From the NCBI RefSeq assembly GCF_003260095.1, contig NZ_PTPX01000017.1, forward strand, positions 118,639-182,638: a stretch of DNA of 64,000 nt, read 5' to 3'. A model generated the notes under the pieces. It saw only the letters and a list, made by a program, of their open reading frames with translations. It was not told where the DNA came from and did no database searches. Both the position numbers and the translations under genes were made by a program. The DNA comes from Glaesserella australis. GTDB lineage: Bacteria > Pseudomonadota > Gammaproteobacteria > Enterobacterales > Pasteurellaceae. Of the stretch, positions 1 through 11,225 are shown piece by piece; position 1 is the stretch's first letter; every line of letters begins with the position of its first letter.

Positions 1-1
1 C

Positions 2-907
2 ATGAGCGTAGATAAAATTTTAGCAAAAACCAAGGACGTTGGCGGGATTCCTGTTGCACGTTTATTACCACAGCCACAGCGTAAAACGGTGGGGGCTTGG
101 TGTTTTTTAGATCATGCAGGCCCTGCTGAGTTTGAAGAAGATTCTTTAGGTTTGCAAGTTGGATTACATCCACATACCAACCTACAAACATTTACTTGGA
201 TGCTACAAGGTGAAGTGTGGCACCAAGATAGCCTTGGTCATCGTCAGTTAATTAAGCCTCGTCAAGTCAATTTAATGACGGCTGGGACTGGGGCAAATTA
301 TGGTATTAGTCATACAGAGCAAACACCAGAAGGTATTCATGATTTACATGCGGTACAACTTTGGATTGCATTACCGATGAATCAAGAGATTAAGCCTAAT
401 TTTGAGCATTATCCTGAACTGCCTGAATGGAGTGAAAACGGGATTGACTATGTACTGACGACAGGAAGCTATTTAGGGCATACCGCACCGACAACACAAT
501 TTAGCCGACTTGTTGGCGTAGATATGCAGTTTACACAAGCGCAATCTTTTGACATTGAAAAAGTACCTACCTTTGAATATGGCATTTTGGTGCTTAAAGG
601 TGAAGTGAAAGTAAATGGTGAAAGCTATAAAGCAGATGAATTGGCAGTACTATCAGATTGTCAAAATGCGACGGGTGAATTAGAGCTTTGGGCAGATGCT
701 GGCACACACGTTATGTTACTAGGTGGTGAGCCACTGCCACATCCAACGGTCATTTGGTGGAATTTTGTGGGAGACAGCGTGGAGTCTTTAGAACAAGCAG
801 TCTCTGATTGGAATAGCGGTCACGCCCGTTTTGGCGATATTAATTTAGAAGGTACTGTATTAAAGCGTCTACCAGCGCCAAGCGTACCTGATAAAATGAA
901 AGTATAA
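2..907 (+). CDS. Pirin-family cupin protein (first of two)
   Basis: A 301-residue pirin (bicupin) protein. Pirins are non-haem iron proteins; bacterial members such as YhhW can act as quercetin dioxygenases, but the physiological substrate is usually unknown. The N-terminal cupin has the metal-ligand pattern: His56-Pro-His58 in GLHPHTN, then His104 and Glu106 in GISHTEQ. No signal peptide is visible, so it is probably cytoplasmic. The ATG lies one base from the window edge, so an upstream start cannot be excluded. A second pirin gene follows after about 145 bp and a Kef-type antiporter after that. The family call is firm; the substrate is not known. Confidence 0.9.
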   Translation: MSVDKILAKTKDVGGIPVARLLPQPQRKTVGAWCFLDHAGPAEFEEDSLGLQVGLHPHTNLQTFTWMLQGEVWHQDSLGHRQLIKPRQVNLMTAGTGANYGISHTEQTPEGIHDLHAVQLWIALPMNQEIKPNFEHYPELPEWSENGIDYVLTTGSYLGHTAPTTQFSRLVGVDMQFTQAQSFDIEKVPTFEYGILVLKGEVKVNGESYKADELAVLSDCQNATGELELWADAGTHVMLLGGEPLPHPTVIWWNFVGDSVESLEQAVSDWNSGHARFGDINLEGTVLKRLPAPSVPDKMKV

Positions 908-1051
908 TGATGTTTGATTTATTTCTTTTTGGTAGATAGTGTTTTTATATTTATACAGTTTATCAATTTTTTATAAATTATATAATGAGCTCACTTAAGC
1001 AAGAAAACATCGTTTTCCTAAATTGAATGAATTAAACAAAAGAGGTTTCAA

Positions 1052-1924
1052 ATGAAAAAATTAGCAAATATCCGTCGTGCACCAGCAAAACATTGGGTCG
1101 GTGATGGTTTCGAAGTTCAATCTATGTTTGGCTATCATGATAAAGGTGAAAATTTAAGTCCGTTCTTATTAATGGATTACAATCCACCTCGTTATTTTGA
1201 ACCAAACCGCGATTATCATCCACGTGGTGTTGGCGAACATCCACACCGTGGCTTTGAGACTGTGACGGTAGCTTATCAAGGTGAAGTCTCACACAGCGAT
1301 TCTTATGGCGGTGGCGGTACCATTGGTACAGGTGACGTGCAATGGATGACGGCGGGTTCAGGTCTAATGCACCAAGAGTTCCATTCAGAAAAATTCTCAA
1401 AAGAAGGTGGAATGTTTGAAATGGTTCAACTTTGGGTTAATTTACCTGCCAAAGATAAAATGACAAAACCACGTTATCAAGCGATTACTTCTGCAGAAAT
1501 TCCTGTAGTACAATTTGCCAATGATGCAGGTTATGCTCGTTTAATTGCAGGGGAATTAGATGGTGTAACGGGTTCAGCAAGCACATTTACACCAATTAAT
1601 ATGTGGGATGTGCGTATGAATGCAGGTAAAAGCAATGTTTTTGCTGTGCCTGAAAGTCATAATTTAATTATCCTTGTTTTAGACGGTGAAATTAAAATCA
1701 ATGGACAAGATGCGGTTTCTCGTGGTGAATTAGCCACTTTTGTCAGCGGTGGCGCAGACGTTGAGATTACAGCGACAAAAGATGCTAAATTGTTAATTTT
1801 AACGGGTGAACCAATTAATGAGCCTATTGTCGGATATGGACCTTTTGTAATGAATACAGAAGCTGAAATTATTCAAGCAATGCGAGATGTGCAAGCGGGT
1901 AAGTTTGGTTCTATTGCTCAATAG
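1052..1924 (+). CDS. Pirin-family cupin protein (YhhW-like)
   Basis: A 290-residue pirin. The metal site is complete: His63 and His65 in GEHPHRGFE, His107 and Glu109 in GLMHQEF. It is closer to the classical pirin pattern than the preceding gene, so the two are diverged paralogues rather than a recent duplication. The start is supported by an AGAGG ribosome site about 8 nt upstream. A TATAAT hexamer at 981-986 may be its own promoter. A hairpin followed by a T-run ends the unit at about 1944-1967. Likely a cytoplasmic iron dioxygenase-like or redox-sensing protein; function inferred from family only. Confidence 0.92.
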   Translation: MKKLANIRRAPAKHWVGDGFEVQSMFGYHDKGENLSPFLLMDYNPPRYFEPNRDYHPRGVGEHPHRGFETVTVAYQGEVSHSDSYGGGGTIGTGDVQWMTAGSGLMHQEFHSEKFSKEGGMFEMVQLWVNLPAKDKMTKPRYQAITSAEIPVVQFANDAGYARLIAGELDGVTGSASTFTPINMWDVRMNAGKSNVFAVPESHNLIILVLDGEIKINGQDAVSRGELATFVSGGADVEITATKDAKLLILTGEPINEPIVGYGPFVMNTEAEIIQAMRDVQAGKFGSIAQ

Positions 1925-1943
1925 TCAATATCCACTTAAATTT

Positions 1944-1967
1944 AAGCCGGAATCCTTTCCGGCTTTT
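1944..1967 (+). terminator. Rho-independent terminator after the second pirin gene
   Basis: AAGCCGGAA and TTCCGGCTT pair around a short loop and are followed by a T-run. It lies 20 nt after the pirin stop codon and separates it from the Kef-type gene. Confidence 0.85.
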
Positions 1968-2012
1968 TGCGTATTCACAGAATATTAATTTTCTTAGTTT
2001 TTGAGGTGAAAA

Positions 2013-3839
2013 ATGGCGGCCGAAGGTGCAAGTCAATTAATCAGTGTTGTTACACTGCTTGGTGCAGCAATTATTGCTGTACCTATATTTAAACGTTTGG
2101 GCTTAGGCTCTGTTCTTGGTTATTTAGCTGCTGGACTTGCTATTGGTCCTTTCGGGTTAAAGCTTTTTTCAGATCCCCAATCAATCATTCATATTGCAGA
2201 ACTTGGCGTGGTAATGTTTCTATTTATTATCGGTTTAGAAATGAAACCATCTCATTTATGGGGACTACGTCGTCAAATTTTTGGTTTAGGAAGCATGCAA
2301 GTAGTCGTTTGTGCGGTGTTGCTTACCTTTGTTGGTATGAGTTTCGGCTATTCATGGCAAGTTTCTTTTGTAGGGGGAGCAGGCTTTGTTTTAACTTCTA
2401 CTGCAATCGTGATGCAAGTATTAAGTGAGCGTGGCGATATCGCAAGCCCAAGAGGGCAGAAAATGGTCTCAATCTTATTGTTTGAAGATTTGATTATCGT
2501 TCCATTACTTGCGATTGTAACGTTCCTTGCACCAACGGATCCAAATCATATCGCAGATGCTCAACCAGTATGGCAAAAAATTGGTATTGCTGGATTATCG
2601 GTAACGGCATTAGTTGTTGTCGGGATTTGGTTACTTAATCCACTTTTCCGTTTATTAGCGAAAACCAAAATCCGAGAATTAATGACTGCCGCAGCGTTGT
2701 TTGTGGTATTGGGTTCTGCATTATTAATGGAAGAAGGTGGTTTATCGACTGCTATGGGCGCTTTCGTTGCAGGTGTGTTACTTTCTGAGTCTAGTTTCCG
2801 TCATCAATTAGAAGCAGATATTGAGCCTTTCCGTGGATTATTGCTCGGATTATTTTTCCTTGGCGTCGGCATGGCGTTAGATTTAAATGTTGTTTTTAAC
2901 AACTGGGCGTTAATTCTTTCTGCGGTTATTGCCATGATGGTGGTCAAATCTCTTTGTATTTTCTTGATTGCAAAACTCATGAAAAGTACAAATAGTGTAG
3001 CGGCAGACAGAGCAGTAATTATGGCACAAGGTGGTGAGTTTGCCTTTGTCTTATATGCTGCGGCAACAACTCAAGGTGTTATTTCATTAGAAGAGCAAGC
3101 AAATTTAACGGCGATTGTGGTGCTTTCTATGATTTTTGCACCGATTACGATCATTTTACACAATAAGTTTGTTGCACCACGTTTGATGAGTAAAACGGAA
3201 GAAAGGGCAGATGATCATATTGATGAGAAACATCCAATTATCCTTGTGGGTATTGGGCGTTATGGTCAGATCGTCAATCATATTTTAACGATGTCAGGTT
3301 ATCATCCAACGATTATTGATTTGAATGAATCGCAAGTTGAAAGTGCAAAGCAGTATGGCATTAAGAGTTACTATGGTAATGCAACACGACCTGAACTTTT
3401 ACACAATGCAGGTATTGAAACGGCGGAATTGCTCATTGTAGCAGTCGATGATAAACATCAAGCGACACATATTGTTGAACTCGCTCGTTCCATGAATCCA
3501 AATATCAAAATTATCGCAAGGGCGTATGACCGTATCCATGTGTTTGAACTCTATAAAGCGGGTGCGGATAAACAAATCCGTGAAACCTTTGACTCTGCTT
3601 TACGTAATGGACGAGCAGCCTTAGAAATGGTTGGTGTTGAGCCTGAAGTGGCAGAAGAAATTTGTCAATATTATTTTGAACGAGATCGCCACCGAGTCAA
3701 ATTAATGGCAGAAGTTTATGATCCAAAACTTGATATTTTCAAAAATGAAGAAATGCGCAAAATTGCTCTTGCAGAAGATCAAGAAACTATGCTGGAAATT
3801 CAAAATATTTTGGAAAGGGCGAGAGAGAATAAAGAATAG
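2013..3839 (+). CDS. Kef-type monovalent cation:proton antiporter (CPA2 family)
   Basis: A 608-residue inner-membrane protein. Residues 1 to about 390 are strongly hydrophobic, with the Na+/H+ exchanger-like fold of KefB/KefC (GYLAAGLAIGPFG, ELGVVMFLFIIGLEM). A cytosolic TrkA-N/RCK nucleotide-binding domain starts near residue 409 (ILVGIGRYGQIVN). In E. coli KefB/KefC export potassium and acidify the cytoplasm during electrophile stress under glutathione control. The usual KefF/KefG ancillary oxidoreductase gene is absent here, but two pirin genes lie just upstream. GAGGTG precedes the ATG. The length suits KefB/KefC; I do not choose between them, and YbaL-like function is possible. Confidence 0.88.
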   Translation: MAAEGASQLISVVTLLGAAIIAVPIFKRLGLGSVLGYLAAGLAIGPFGLKLFSDPQSIIHIAELGVVMFLFIIGLEMKPSHLWGLRRQIFGLGSMQVVVCAVLLTFVGMSFGYSWQVSFVGGAGFVLTSTAIVMQVLSERGDIASPRGQKMVSILLFEDLIIVPLLAIVTFLAPTDPNHIADAQPVWQKIGIAGLSVTALVVVGIWLLNPLFRLLAKTKIRELMTAAALFVVLGSALLMEEGGLSTAMGAFVAGVLLSESSFRHQLEADIEPFRGLLLGLFFLGVGMALDLNVVFNNWALILSAVIAMMVVKSLCIFLIAKLMKSTNSVAADRAVIMAQGGEFAFVLYAAATTQGVISLEEQANLTAIVVLSMIFAPITIILHNKFVAPRLMSKTEERADDHIDEKHPIILVGIGRYGQIVNHILTMSGYHPTIIDLNESQVESAKQYGIKSYYGNATRPELLHNAGIETAELLIVAVDDKHQATHIVELARSMNPNIKIIARAYDRIHVFELYKAGADKQIRETFDSALRNGRAALEMVGVEPEVAEEICQYYFERDRHRVKLMAEVYDPKLDIFKNEEMRKIALAEDQETMLEIQNILERARENKE

Positions 3840-3907
3840 CTATAATATCGTTAGTGGTTTCAATTGAAAAATATTCAGTTTATCTAACCGCTTGTTCTCA
3901 TATAGTA

Positions 3908-3933
3908 ATAAGGCTCACAAATGTGAGCCTTAT
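3908..3933. terminator. Bidirectional terminator between the Kef-type gene and pntB
   Basis: ATAAGGCTCAC and GTGAGCCTTAT form an 11-bp perfect stem with an AAAT loop. It lies between convergent genes and can serve both. Confidence 0.8.
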
Positions 3934-3944
3934 GTTTTAGTCAA

Positions 3945-5318
3945 TTAAAGTGCTTTTAAGATATCGTCCACACGTTCTTTCGCATCACCAAATAACATTT
4001 GGGTGTTTTCTTTGAAGAACAGTGGGTTTTGTACGCCTGCATAACCTACTGCCATTGAGCGTTTGAACACAACAACGTTTTGTGCTTTCCACACTTCAAG
4101 CACTGGCATACCTGCGATTGGACTGTTTGGATCGTCCATTGCCGCTGGGTTTACGGTATCATTTGCACCGATAACTAAAACCACATCAGTATCAGGGAAA
4201 TCATCGTTGATTTCGTCCATTTCTAATACCACATCGTAAGGCACTTTCGCTTCCGCAAGTAATACGTTCATATGACCTGGTAAACGACCTGCAACAGGGT
4301 GAATACCAAAACGCACATTTACACCACGATCACGCAATTTTTGGGTAATTTCAGCTACAGGATATTGTGCTTGAGCCACTGCCATACCGTATCCTGGGGT
4401 GATGATCACAGAGCTTGCATTTTTGAGCATTTCTGCCACTTCTTCTGCGGTGGTTTCACGGTGTTCACCTTGTTCTGCATCAGAGCTAACTTGTACATCG
4501 TTACCAAAGCCACCAGCGATAACGCTGATAAACGAGCGGTTCATTGCTTTACACATAATGTAAGAGAGAATTGCACCTGATGAACCCACTAACGCACCCG
4601 TTACAATTAACAAGTCGTTACTTAACATAAAGCCTGCCGCTGCCGCTGCCCAACCTGAGTAAGAGTTCAACATTGAGACCACCACAGGCATATCCGCACC
4701 GCCGATAGATGCCACTAAGTGCCAGCCGAATGCAAGGGCAATTAATGTCATTATTAATACTGGGAAGATATTCTCAGGGTTGTTTAAGAATACCACCATT
4801 AATAATGCAGACACGACTAATGCCGCAAGGTTTAATTTGTGGCGGTGTGGAAGCATTAACGCTTTTGAGTTGATGATGCCACGCAATTTACCGAATGCCA
4901 CCACAGAGCCTGTGAAAGTTACCGCACCGATAAAGATGCCTAAGAATACTTCAACATTGTGGATATTTTGTAACACAGGATCGGTTTCGTGTGCTAAGCC
5001 GTAGCTGTTAAAGCCAACTAACACCGCTGCTAAACCCACGAAGCTGTGCAAAATTGCCACAAGCTCTGGCATTTCGGTCATTTCTACTTTTAACGCTTGG
5101 CGAATACCGATAGCACCACCGATAGCCATTGCGATTAAAATCCAAATGGTACCTTGTGATTGTGGGCCAAAAATAGTTGCAATTAGGGCAATGGTCATAC
5201 CGATAATGCCATACCAACAACCTGCTTTTGCCGTTTCGTGTTTAGAAAGCCCTGCAAGGCTCATAATAAAGAGAACGGCTGCGACAATATATGCCGCTTG
5301 TACTAAACCTAAAGACAT
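3945..5318 (-). CDS. pntB: NAD(P) transhydrogenase subunit beta
   Basis: A 457-residue beta subunit of the proton-translocating transhydrogenase of the inner membrane, which couples proton entry to NADPH formation from NADH. The N-terminal half consists of transmembrane helices. The C-terminal domain III binds [30 protein letters not shown] and [14 protein letters not shown] are the expected motifs. It is 11 bp downstream of pntA on the same strand, the usual order for a pntAB operon. GGAGAAAGAGT precedes the ATG. Full length, nothing odd. Confidence 0.97.
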   Translation of the reverse strand: MSLGLVQAAYIVAAVLFIMSLAGLSKHETAKAGCWYGIIGMTIALIATIFGPQSQGTIWILIAMAIGGAIGIRQALKVEMTEMPELVAILHSFVGLAAVLVGFNSYGLAHETDPVLQNIHNVEVFLGIFIGAVTFTGSVVAFGKLRGIINSKALMLPHRHKLNLAALVVSALLMVVFLNNPENIFPVLIMTLIALAFGWHLVASIGGADMPVVVSMLNSYSGWAAAAAGFMLSNDLLIVTGALVGSSGAILSYIMCKAMNRSFISVIAGGFGNDVQVSSDAEQGEHRETTAEEVAEMLKNASSVIITPGYGMAVAQAQYPVAEITQKLRDRGVNVRFGIHPVAGRLPGHMNVLLAEAKVPYDVVLEMDEINDDFPDTDVVLVIGANDTVNPAAMDDPNSPIAGMPVLEVWKAQNVVVFKRSMAVGYAGVQNPLFFKENTQMLFGDAKERVDDILKAL

Positions 5319-5329
5319 ACTCTTTCTCC

Positions 5330-6859
5330 TTAACCTTTTCTAAACATCGCTAACATTCTTTGGGTGACTTTAAAGCCGCCGAAGATGTTGATACTTGCCA
5401 CTAAAATTGCAATAAAGGCGAGAATGCTGATAAAGAAACTGCCTTGTGAAATTTGCAATAATGCCCCAACGATAATAATGCCTGAAATCGCATTGGTTAC
5501 CGCCATTAATGGCGTGTGGAGTGCGTGGCTGACGTTCCAAACCACATAGTAGCCGACAACGCAAGCTAACACGAACACGGTGAAGTGAGATAAGAATGCC
5601 GCTGGTGCAACAGACGCTAACCATAAGAATGTCACAACGCCTAAACCGAGTAAGCCGTATTTAATGCGTGGATCTGCTGGTTTTTCTTCTTTTTTCTCAA
5701 CTGGAGCTGCTGCTTTTTGTTGTGGTTGAGCAGAAACTTGGATTGGTGGAGCAGGCCATGTAACTTCGCCATCACGGATAACGGTTACACCACGCAATAC
5801 CACATCTTCAAAGTCGATATTGATGTTACCGTCTTTCTCTTTACATAATAGTTTTAAGAGATTGACTAAGTTTGTGCCGTAAAGTTGAGAAGATTGGGTT
5901 GGTAAGCGACCTGGTAAGTCGGTATAGCCGATAATTTTCACTTGATTTTCAGTGGTGACAACTTTGCCTGCTTGCGATAATTCGCAGTTACCGCCCGTTG
6001 CAGCCGCTAAATCGACAATTACCGAACCAGGTTTCATTGTGGCAACCATCTCTTTGGTAATTAAACGTGGTGCTGGTTTACCCGGGATAAGTGCGGTGGT
6101 GATAATAATATCGACTTCTTTCGCTTGTTCAGCATAAAGTGCTAATGCACGGCGGTTAAACTCTTCCGACATCACTTTTGCATAGCCATCGCCACTGCCA
6201 CCTTCTTCTTTGAAATCAATTTCAAGGAAGCTTGCACCCATACTTTCTACTTGCTCTTTTACTTCTGGACGAGAGTCAAAAGCACGCACGATTGCACCTA
6301 AACTGTTTGCCGCACCAATCGCCGCTAAACCTGCAACCCCTGCACCGATGACCAACACTTTCGCTGGTGGCACTTTACCTGCGGCGGTGATTTGTCCTGT
6401 AAAGAAGCTACCAAATTCGTGAGCAGCTTCAACTACGGCACGATAACCTGCAATGTTTGCCATTGAGCTTAGTGCGTCAAGGGCTTGGGCACGAGAAATA
6501 CGAGGCACAGCGTCCATCGCTAACACATTGATTTTCTTCGCAGAAAGTTTTTCCATCAATTCAGGATTTTGTGCTGGCCAAATAAAGCTAACCAGTGTTG
6601 CTCCTTCCTTGATTAATGCAATTTCTGCGTCTGTTGGCGCATTGACTTTAAAGATAATGTCTGCATTCCAAACTGCTTTTGTATTGCCGATAGTCGCACC
6701 TGCCTGTGCAAATGCATCATCTTCAAAACTTGCCTTAAAGCCAGCATTATTTTCAATGATGACTTCAAAGCCAAGTTTTCTGATCTGCTCAACGGTTTTT
6801 GGCGTTGCTGCCACACGAGTTTCACCGTCTAACAGCTCTCTTGGTACACCAATAAGCAT
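5330..6859 (-). CDS. pntA: NAD(P) transhydrogenase subunit alpha
   Basis: A 509-residue alpha subunit: an NAD-binding domain I ([33 protein letters not shown]), an Ala/Pro/Lys/Glu-rich linker near residues 385-400, then transmembrane helices. The start is placed at [10 protein letters not shown] rather than 15 codons upstream because PntA proteins begin with this sequence and AGGAG lies 8 nt before this ATG. It is the first gene of pntAB. The region upstream of it is shared with the divergent mreBCD operon. Confidence 0.96.
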   Translation of the reverse strand: MLIGVPRELLDGETRVAATPKTVEQIRKLGFEVIIENNAGFKASFEDDAFAQAGATIGNTKAVWNADIIFKVNAPTDAEIALIKEGATLVSFIWPAQNPELMEKLSAKKINVLAMDAVPRISRAQALDALSSMANIAGYRAVVEAAHEFGSFFTGQITAAGKVPPAKVLVIGAGVAGLAAIGAANSLGAIVRAFDSRPEVKEQVESMGASFLEIDFKEEGGSGDGYAKVMSEEFNRRALALYAEQAKEVDIIITTALIPGKPAPRLITKEMVATMKPGSVIVDLAAATGGNCELSQAGKVVTTENQVKIIGYTDLPGRLPTQSSQLYGTNLVNLLKLLCKEKDGNINIDFEDVVLRGVTVIRDGEVTWPAPPIQVSAQPQQKAAAPVEKKEEKPADPRIKYGLLGLGVVTFLWLASVAPAAFLSHFTVFVLACVVGYYVVWNVSHALHTPLMAVTNAISGIIIVGALLQISQGSFFISILAFIAILVASINIFGGFKVTQRMLAMFRKG

Positions 6860-7049
6860 AAAGACTCCTATATGGTTAGTGTTGAAATAAAGATGTTTTT
6901 TCAAAGTTAAAACAAGCTAAATGTACCATTTATTTATATCGTTGGGTAAAAAATTTCTAATGAAAGGCATAAATAAAGCTATTTTTTGACTAGAATCGTT
7001 ACAAGCGGTGTTATCTTCTTAAAAACTTACAAAAAAATGAATTAATTCC

Positions 7050-7078
7050 TTGGTGTATGGGGGCTTTTTTGCTATATT
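7050..7078 (+). promoter_or_regulatory. Candidate sigma-70 promoter for mreBCD
   Basis: TTGGTG at 7050-7055 and TATATT at 7073-7078 are separated by 17 bp, about 70 bp upstream of mreB. The 290-bp pntA-mreB interval also holds an uptake-signal core near 7002. Predicted by eye. Confidence 0.5.
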
Positions 7079-7121
7079 TACGCCCAATTTTGTCTCTTTA
7101 TAAAGAGATGTGGCTATTTAA

Positions 7122-8204
<1,083 letters not shown>

Positions 8205-8228
8205 TCTAGGATTAGTGAATTAAAAAGT

Positions 8229-8262
8229 AAAATGGACAATATCAACGGCTATTGTCCATTTT
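8229..8262 (+). terminator. Hairpin between mreB and mreC
   Basis: AAAATGGACAATA pairs with TATTGTCCATTTT across an 8-nt loop. It lies inside the operon, so it is probably a partial terminator or mRNA-stabilising structure that makes mreB more abundant than mreCD. Confidence 0.65.
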
Positions 8263-8296
8263 GCGTTTAAATAGATGAGTTAATTTTTAAACAAAT

Positions 8297-9343
8297 ATGA
8301 AACCTATTTTTGCGAAGGCACCTCCTATTGGTGTCCGACTATTTTTTGCAGTCGTTATTTCTATTGCATTAATTTTGTTAGATGGTAGAAGTAGCGCCAT
8401 GATTCAAATGCGTAGCGTATTAGAAACTGCAGTGAGCGGACTTTACTATTTTGCAAATACTCCAAGAACAGTATTAGATGGTGTAAGTAATAATTTTATC
8501 GACAGTCAAAAACTGCAGTTAGAAAATCGTGTATTAAAGGAACAGCTGCGTGAGAAAAATGCAGATTTATTACTGCTAGATCAGCTTAAAGTCGAAAATC
8601 AACGTTTGCGTTTGTTACTTAGCTCGCCATTGCGTCAAGATGAGTATAAAAAAGTAGCAGAAGTATTAACTGCTGAAATGGACGCTTATCGTCAGCAAGT
8701 GGTGATCAATCAAGGGCAAAGCGACGGGGCTTTTGTCGGACAGCCTGTGATTGACGAACGGGGCGTTGTGGGGCAAGTGATTTCGGTTGGTGAAAAAAGT
8801 AGCCGAGTGCTGCTTTTAACCGATGTGACCCACGCCATTCCTGTTCAGATTTTGCGCAATGATGTGCGAGCTATCGCTAACGGCAACGGGCATAACGATG
8901 AATTGATTTTGGATAATTTGCCGAGAACCGTTGATATTGCGAAAGGTGATGTGCTAGTCACATCAGGCTTAGGTGGACGTTTCCCTGAAGGTTATCCTGT
9001 TGCGGTGATCGAAACGGTACAAAACGACGGTTCAAACCATTTTGCTAGAGCGACTGCTCGACCATTAGCCTCATTAGAGCGTTTACGATATTTACTCTTA
9101 TTATGGCCAACAAGCGAGGAAATTCGTAAGTCTGATACACTATCTCCACAAGATGTGCGAGATGCGGTGGAAGAACGACGTAAAAGTTTGAACCCATTAG
9201 ACCGCTTGAAAAATAGCAAAAAAGAGCAAGTACGCGAAGAACCGAAAGAAGAAAGCACAGAGCCTGATGAAACCGAAAACCCAGCATCACAGCCTGAAGT
9301 TGAAAGTGATGCAAACCACAGCACAGAACAAGGGGCAGAATAA
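8297..9343 (+). CDS. mreC: Rod shape-determining protein MreC
   Basis: A 348-residue bitopic inner-membrane protein. It has a short cytosolic N-terminus, one transmembrane segment (about residues 11-30), a coiled coil (about 70-110, KLQLENRVLKEQLREKN) and periplasmic beta domains (VIDERGVVGQVISVGEKSSRVLLLTD is the family signature region). The C-terminal 60 residues are a low-complexity Glu/Ser/Lys tail. It scaffolds the elongasome through MreD and PBP2. Its TAA overlaps the mreD ATG by one base. Confidence 0.96.
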   Translation: MKPIFAKAPPIGVRLFFAVVISIALILLDGRSSAMIQMRSVLETAVSGLYYFANTPRTVLDGVSNNFIDSQKLQLENRVLKEQLREKNADLLLLDQLKVENQRLRLLLSSPLRQDEYKKVAEVLTAEMDAYRQQVVINQGQSDGAFVGQPVIDERGVVGQVISVGEKSSRVLLLTDVTHAIPVQILRNDVRAIANGNGHNDELILDNLPRTVDIAKGDVLVTSGLGGRFPEGYPVAVIETVQNDGSNHFARATARPLASLERLRYLLLLWPTSEEIRKSDTLSPQDVRDAVEERRKSLNPLDRLKNSKKEQVREEPKEESTEPDETENPASQPEVESDANHSTEQGAE

Positions 9344-9831
9344 TGCGTGAAAATATGATCTTCCAACTGTTAGTGCTTACTTTTATTTTTGTGATCGCCT
9401 TTGTGTTAGAAATTATGCCGTGGCCCCTTGATCTACAAGGCTTGCGTCCAACGTGGGTAGTGTTAGTGCTTATTTATTGGGCGTTAGCATTACCAGATAA
9501 AATTAGCGTTGGTACCGCATTTCTAGCCGGTATTGTTTGGGATTTAGTGCTAGGTTCTATTTTGGGTATTCATGCACTGGTTTTATCCATTGCTATTTAT
9601 TTCGTTGCCAAATACCACCTGATTTTGCGTAACCTTTCCCTTTGGTTACAAAGCCTGTTGGTAATGGCATATATCGCTCTTATTCGCTTTTTAATTTTCT
9701 TTATTGAACTGGTATTGCACAGTGCCGAATTTAATACACAAGAGATCATCGGGGCGATTATAAGCGGTATCTTATGGCCGTGGATTTTCCTACTAATGCG
9801 ACATATCCGACGGGGGCTACATTTACGCTAA
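9343..9831 (+). CDS. mreD: Rod shape-determining protein MreD
   Basis: A 162-residue polytopic inner-membrane protein with about five hydrophobic segments, the usual size and position for MreD as third gene of mreBCD. Motifs such as [20 protein letters not shown] and [17 protein letters not shown] are characteristic. Its stop codon overlaps the ATG of rarA by one base (TAATG), so the helicase-loader-like gene is probably translationally coupled to the shape operon. Confidence 0.95.
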   Translation: MRENMIFQLLVLTFIFVIAFVLEIMPWPLDLQGLRPTWVVLVLIYWALALPDKISVGTAFLAGIVWDLVLGSILGIHALVLSIAIYFVAKYHLILRNLSLWLQSLLVMAYIALIRFLIFFIELVLHSAEFNTQEIIGAIISGILWPWIFLLMRHIRRGLHLR

Positions 9832-11168
9832 TGAACAGCTTATCTTTCGATTTCTCAGCCGATTTTCGCCCCCTTTCCGCCCGAATGCGTCCACGCAATT
9901 TGGCGGAATATGTGGGACAATCTCATTTGGTCGGCACAGGCAAGCCCCTACGCCGAGCGATTGAAGCAGGACATAGCCACTCAATGATCTTTTGGGGGCC
10001 AGCTGGCACGGGCAAAACCACCCTTGCTGAAATCATTGCGAGTGAACTTGATGCAGAAGTGGAACGACTTTCTGCAGTAACGAGTGGCATTAAAGAGATC
10101 CGAGAAGCAATCGAAAAAGCGAAACTTAACCGTCAATCAGGCAGACGCACTTTATTGTTTGTCGATGAAGTCCACCGTTTCAATAAAAGTCAGCAAGACG
10201 CTTTCTTGCCACATATTGAAGACGGCACGATTATTTTTATCGGGGCAACGACTGAAAATCCGTCCTTTGAACTGAATAACGCCCTACTTTCACGAGCCAA
10301 AATCTACATTCTTAAGCCACTACAAGCGGTTGATATTCTGAAAATTTTGCAAAATGCAATTGCGGATAAAGAGCGTGGTTTGGGTAACGAAAAGCTGATT
10401 ATTCAAGATGATGTGTTGAATTTGCTAGCAGATTACGTCAATGGAGACGGACGTTTTGCCTTAAACTGCCTTGAATTAATGAGCGATATGGCAGAGCAGC
10501 TGCCACAAGGTAAATTGCTCGATAAATCCTTGCTCACCGAAGTATTAGGCGAACGCCAAGCCCGTTTCGACAAAGGTGGCGACCGCTATTACGACCTAAT
10601 TTCAGCTCTGCACAAGTCTATTCGTGGTTCATCACCAGACGGCGCGTTGTACTGGTATGCTCGCATTTTAACCGCTGGTGGCGACCCACTTTACGTTGCA
10701 CGCCGACTACTTGCCATTGCGTCTGAAGACATCGGCAATGCTGACCCAAGAGCAATGCAAGTTGCCTTGTCTGCGTGGGATTGCTACACAAGAGTCGGAG
10801 CTTATGAGGGCGAGAGAGCTATTGCTCAAGCGGTGATTTACCTTGCCGTTGCTCCAAAAAGCAACGCCGTTTACACTGCATTCAAACAAGCTAAACGCCT
10901 TGCCCAAGAGGGTAAAGATTATGATGTCCCTGAACATCTTCGCAACGCCCCAACCAATTTAATGAAATCACTCGGCTACGGCGAAGAATACCGCTACGCT
11001 CACGATGAACCCCACGCCTACGCCGCAGGGGAAAACTACTTTCCTCCTGAATTAAAAGAGACGCAATTCTATTTCCCGACCGAACGAGGAATGGAAAAGC
11101 AGATCAAAGAAAAAATGGCGTGGTTGAAAGAGTTGGATCAGTTGGGTACGATGCAACGTTATAAATAA
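9831..11168 (+). CDS. rarA: Replication-associated recombination protein A (AAA+ ATPase)
   Basis: A 445-residue AAA+ protein of the RarA/MgsA/WRNIP1 family that acts at stalled replication forks. Walker A is GPAGTGKTT (residues 56-64) and Walker B is [22 protein letters not shown] is the sensor 1 region. The start is set at [12 protein letters not shown] because the family begins there; the 19 codons upstream overlap mreD and do not match it. An uptake-signal core (ACAAGCGGTT, near 10322) lies inside the coding region. Confidence 0.95.
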   Translation: MNSLSFDFSADFRPLSARMRPRNLAEYVGQSHLVGTGKPLRRAIEAGHSHSMIFWGPAGTGKTTLAEIIASELDAEVERLSAVTSGIKEIREAIEKAKLNRQSGRRTLLFVDEVHRFNKSQQDAFLPHIEDGTIIFIGATTENPSFELNNALLSRAKIYILKPLQAVDILKILQNAIADKERGLGNEKLIIQDDVLNLLADYVNGDGRFALNCLELMSDMAEQLPQGKLLDKSLLTEVLGERQARFDKGGDRYYDLISALHKSIRGSSPDGALYWYARILTAGGDPLYVARRLLAIASEDIGNADPRAMQVALSAWDCYTRVGAYEGERAIAQAVIYLAVAPKSNAVYTAFKQAKRLAQEGKDYDVPEHLRNAPTNLMKSLGYGEEYRYAHDEPHAYAAGENYFPPELKETQFYFPTERGMEKQIKEKMAWLKELDQLGTMQRYK

Positions 11169-11225
11169 TTTGCAAAAAATTATCCTAATCTAACCGCTTG
11201 TAATTTGAATATCAAAGCTAACTAT

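Noticed and set aside
1122..1400. Long reading frames opposite known genes (for example on the minus strand within the second pirin gene)
   Set aside because: They overlap strong family-matched genes on the other strand, lack ribosome sites and show no recognisable domain.
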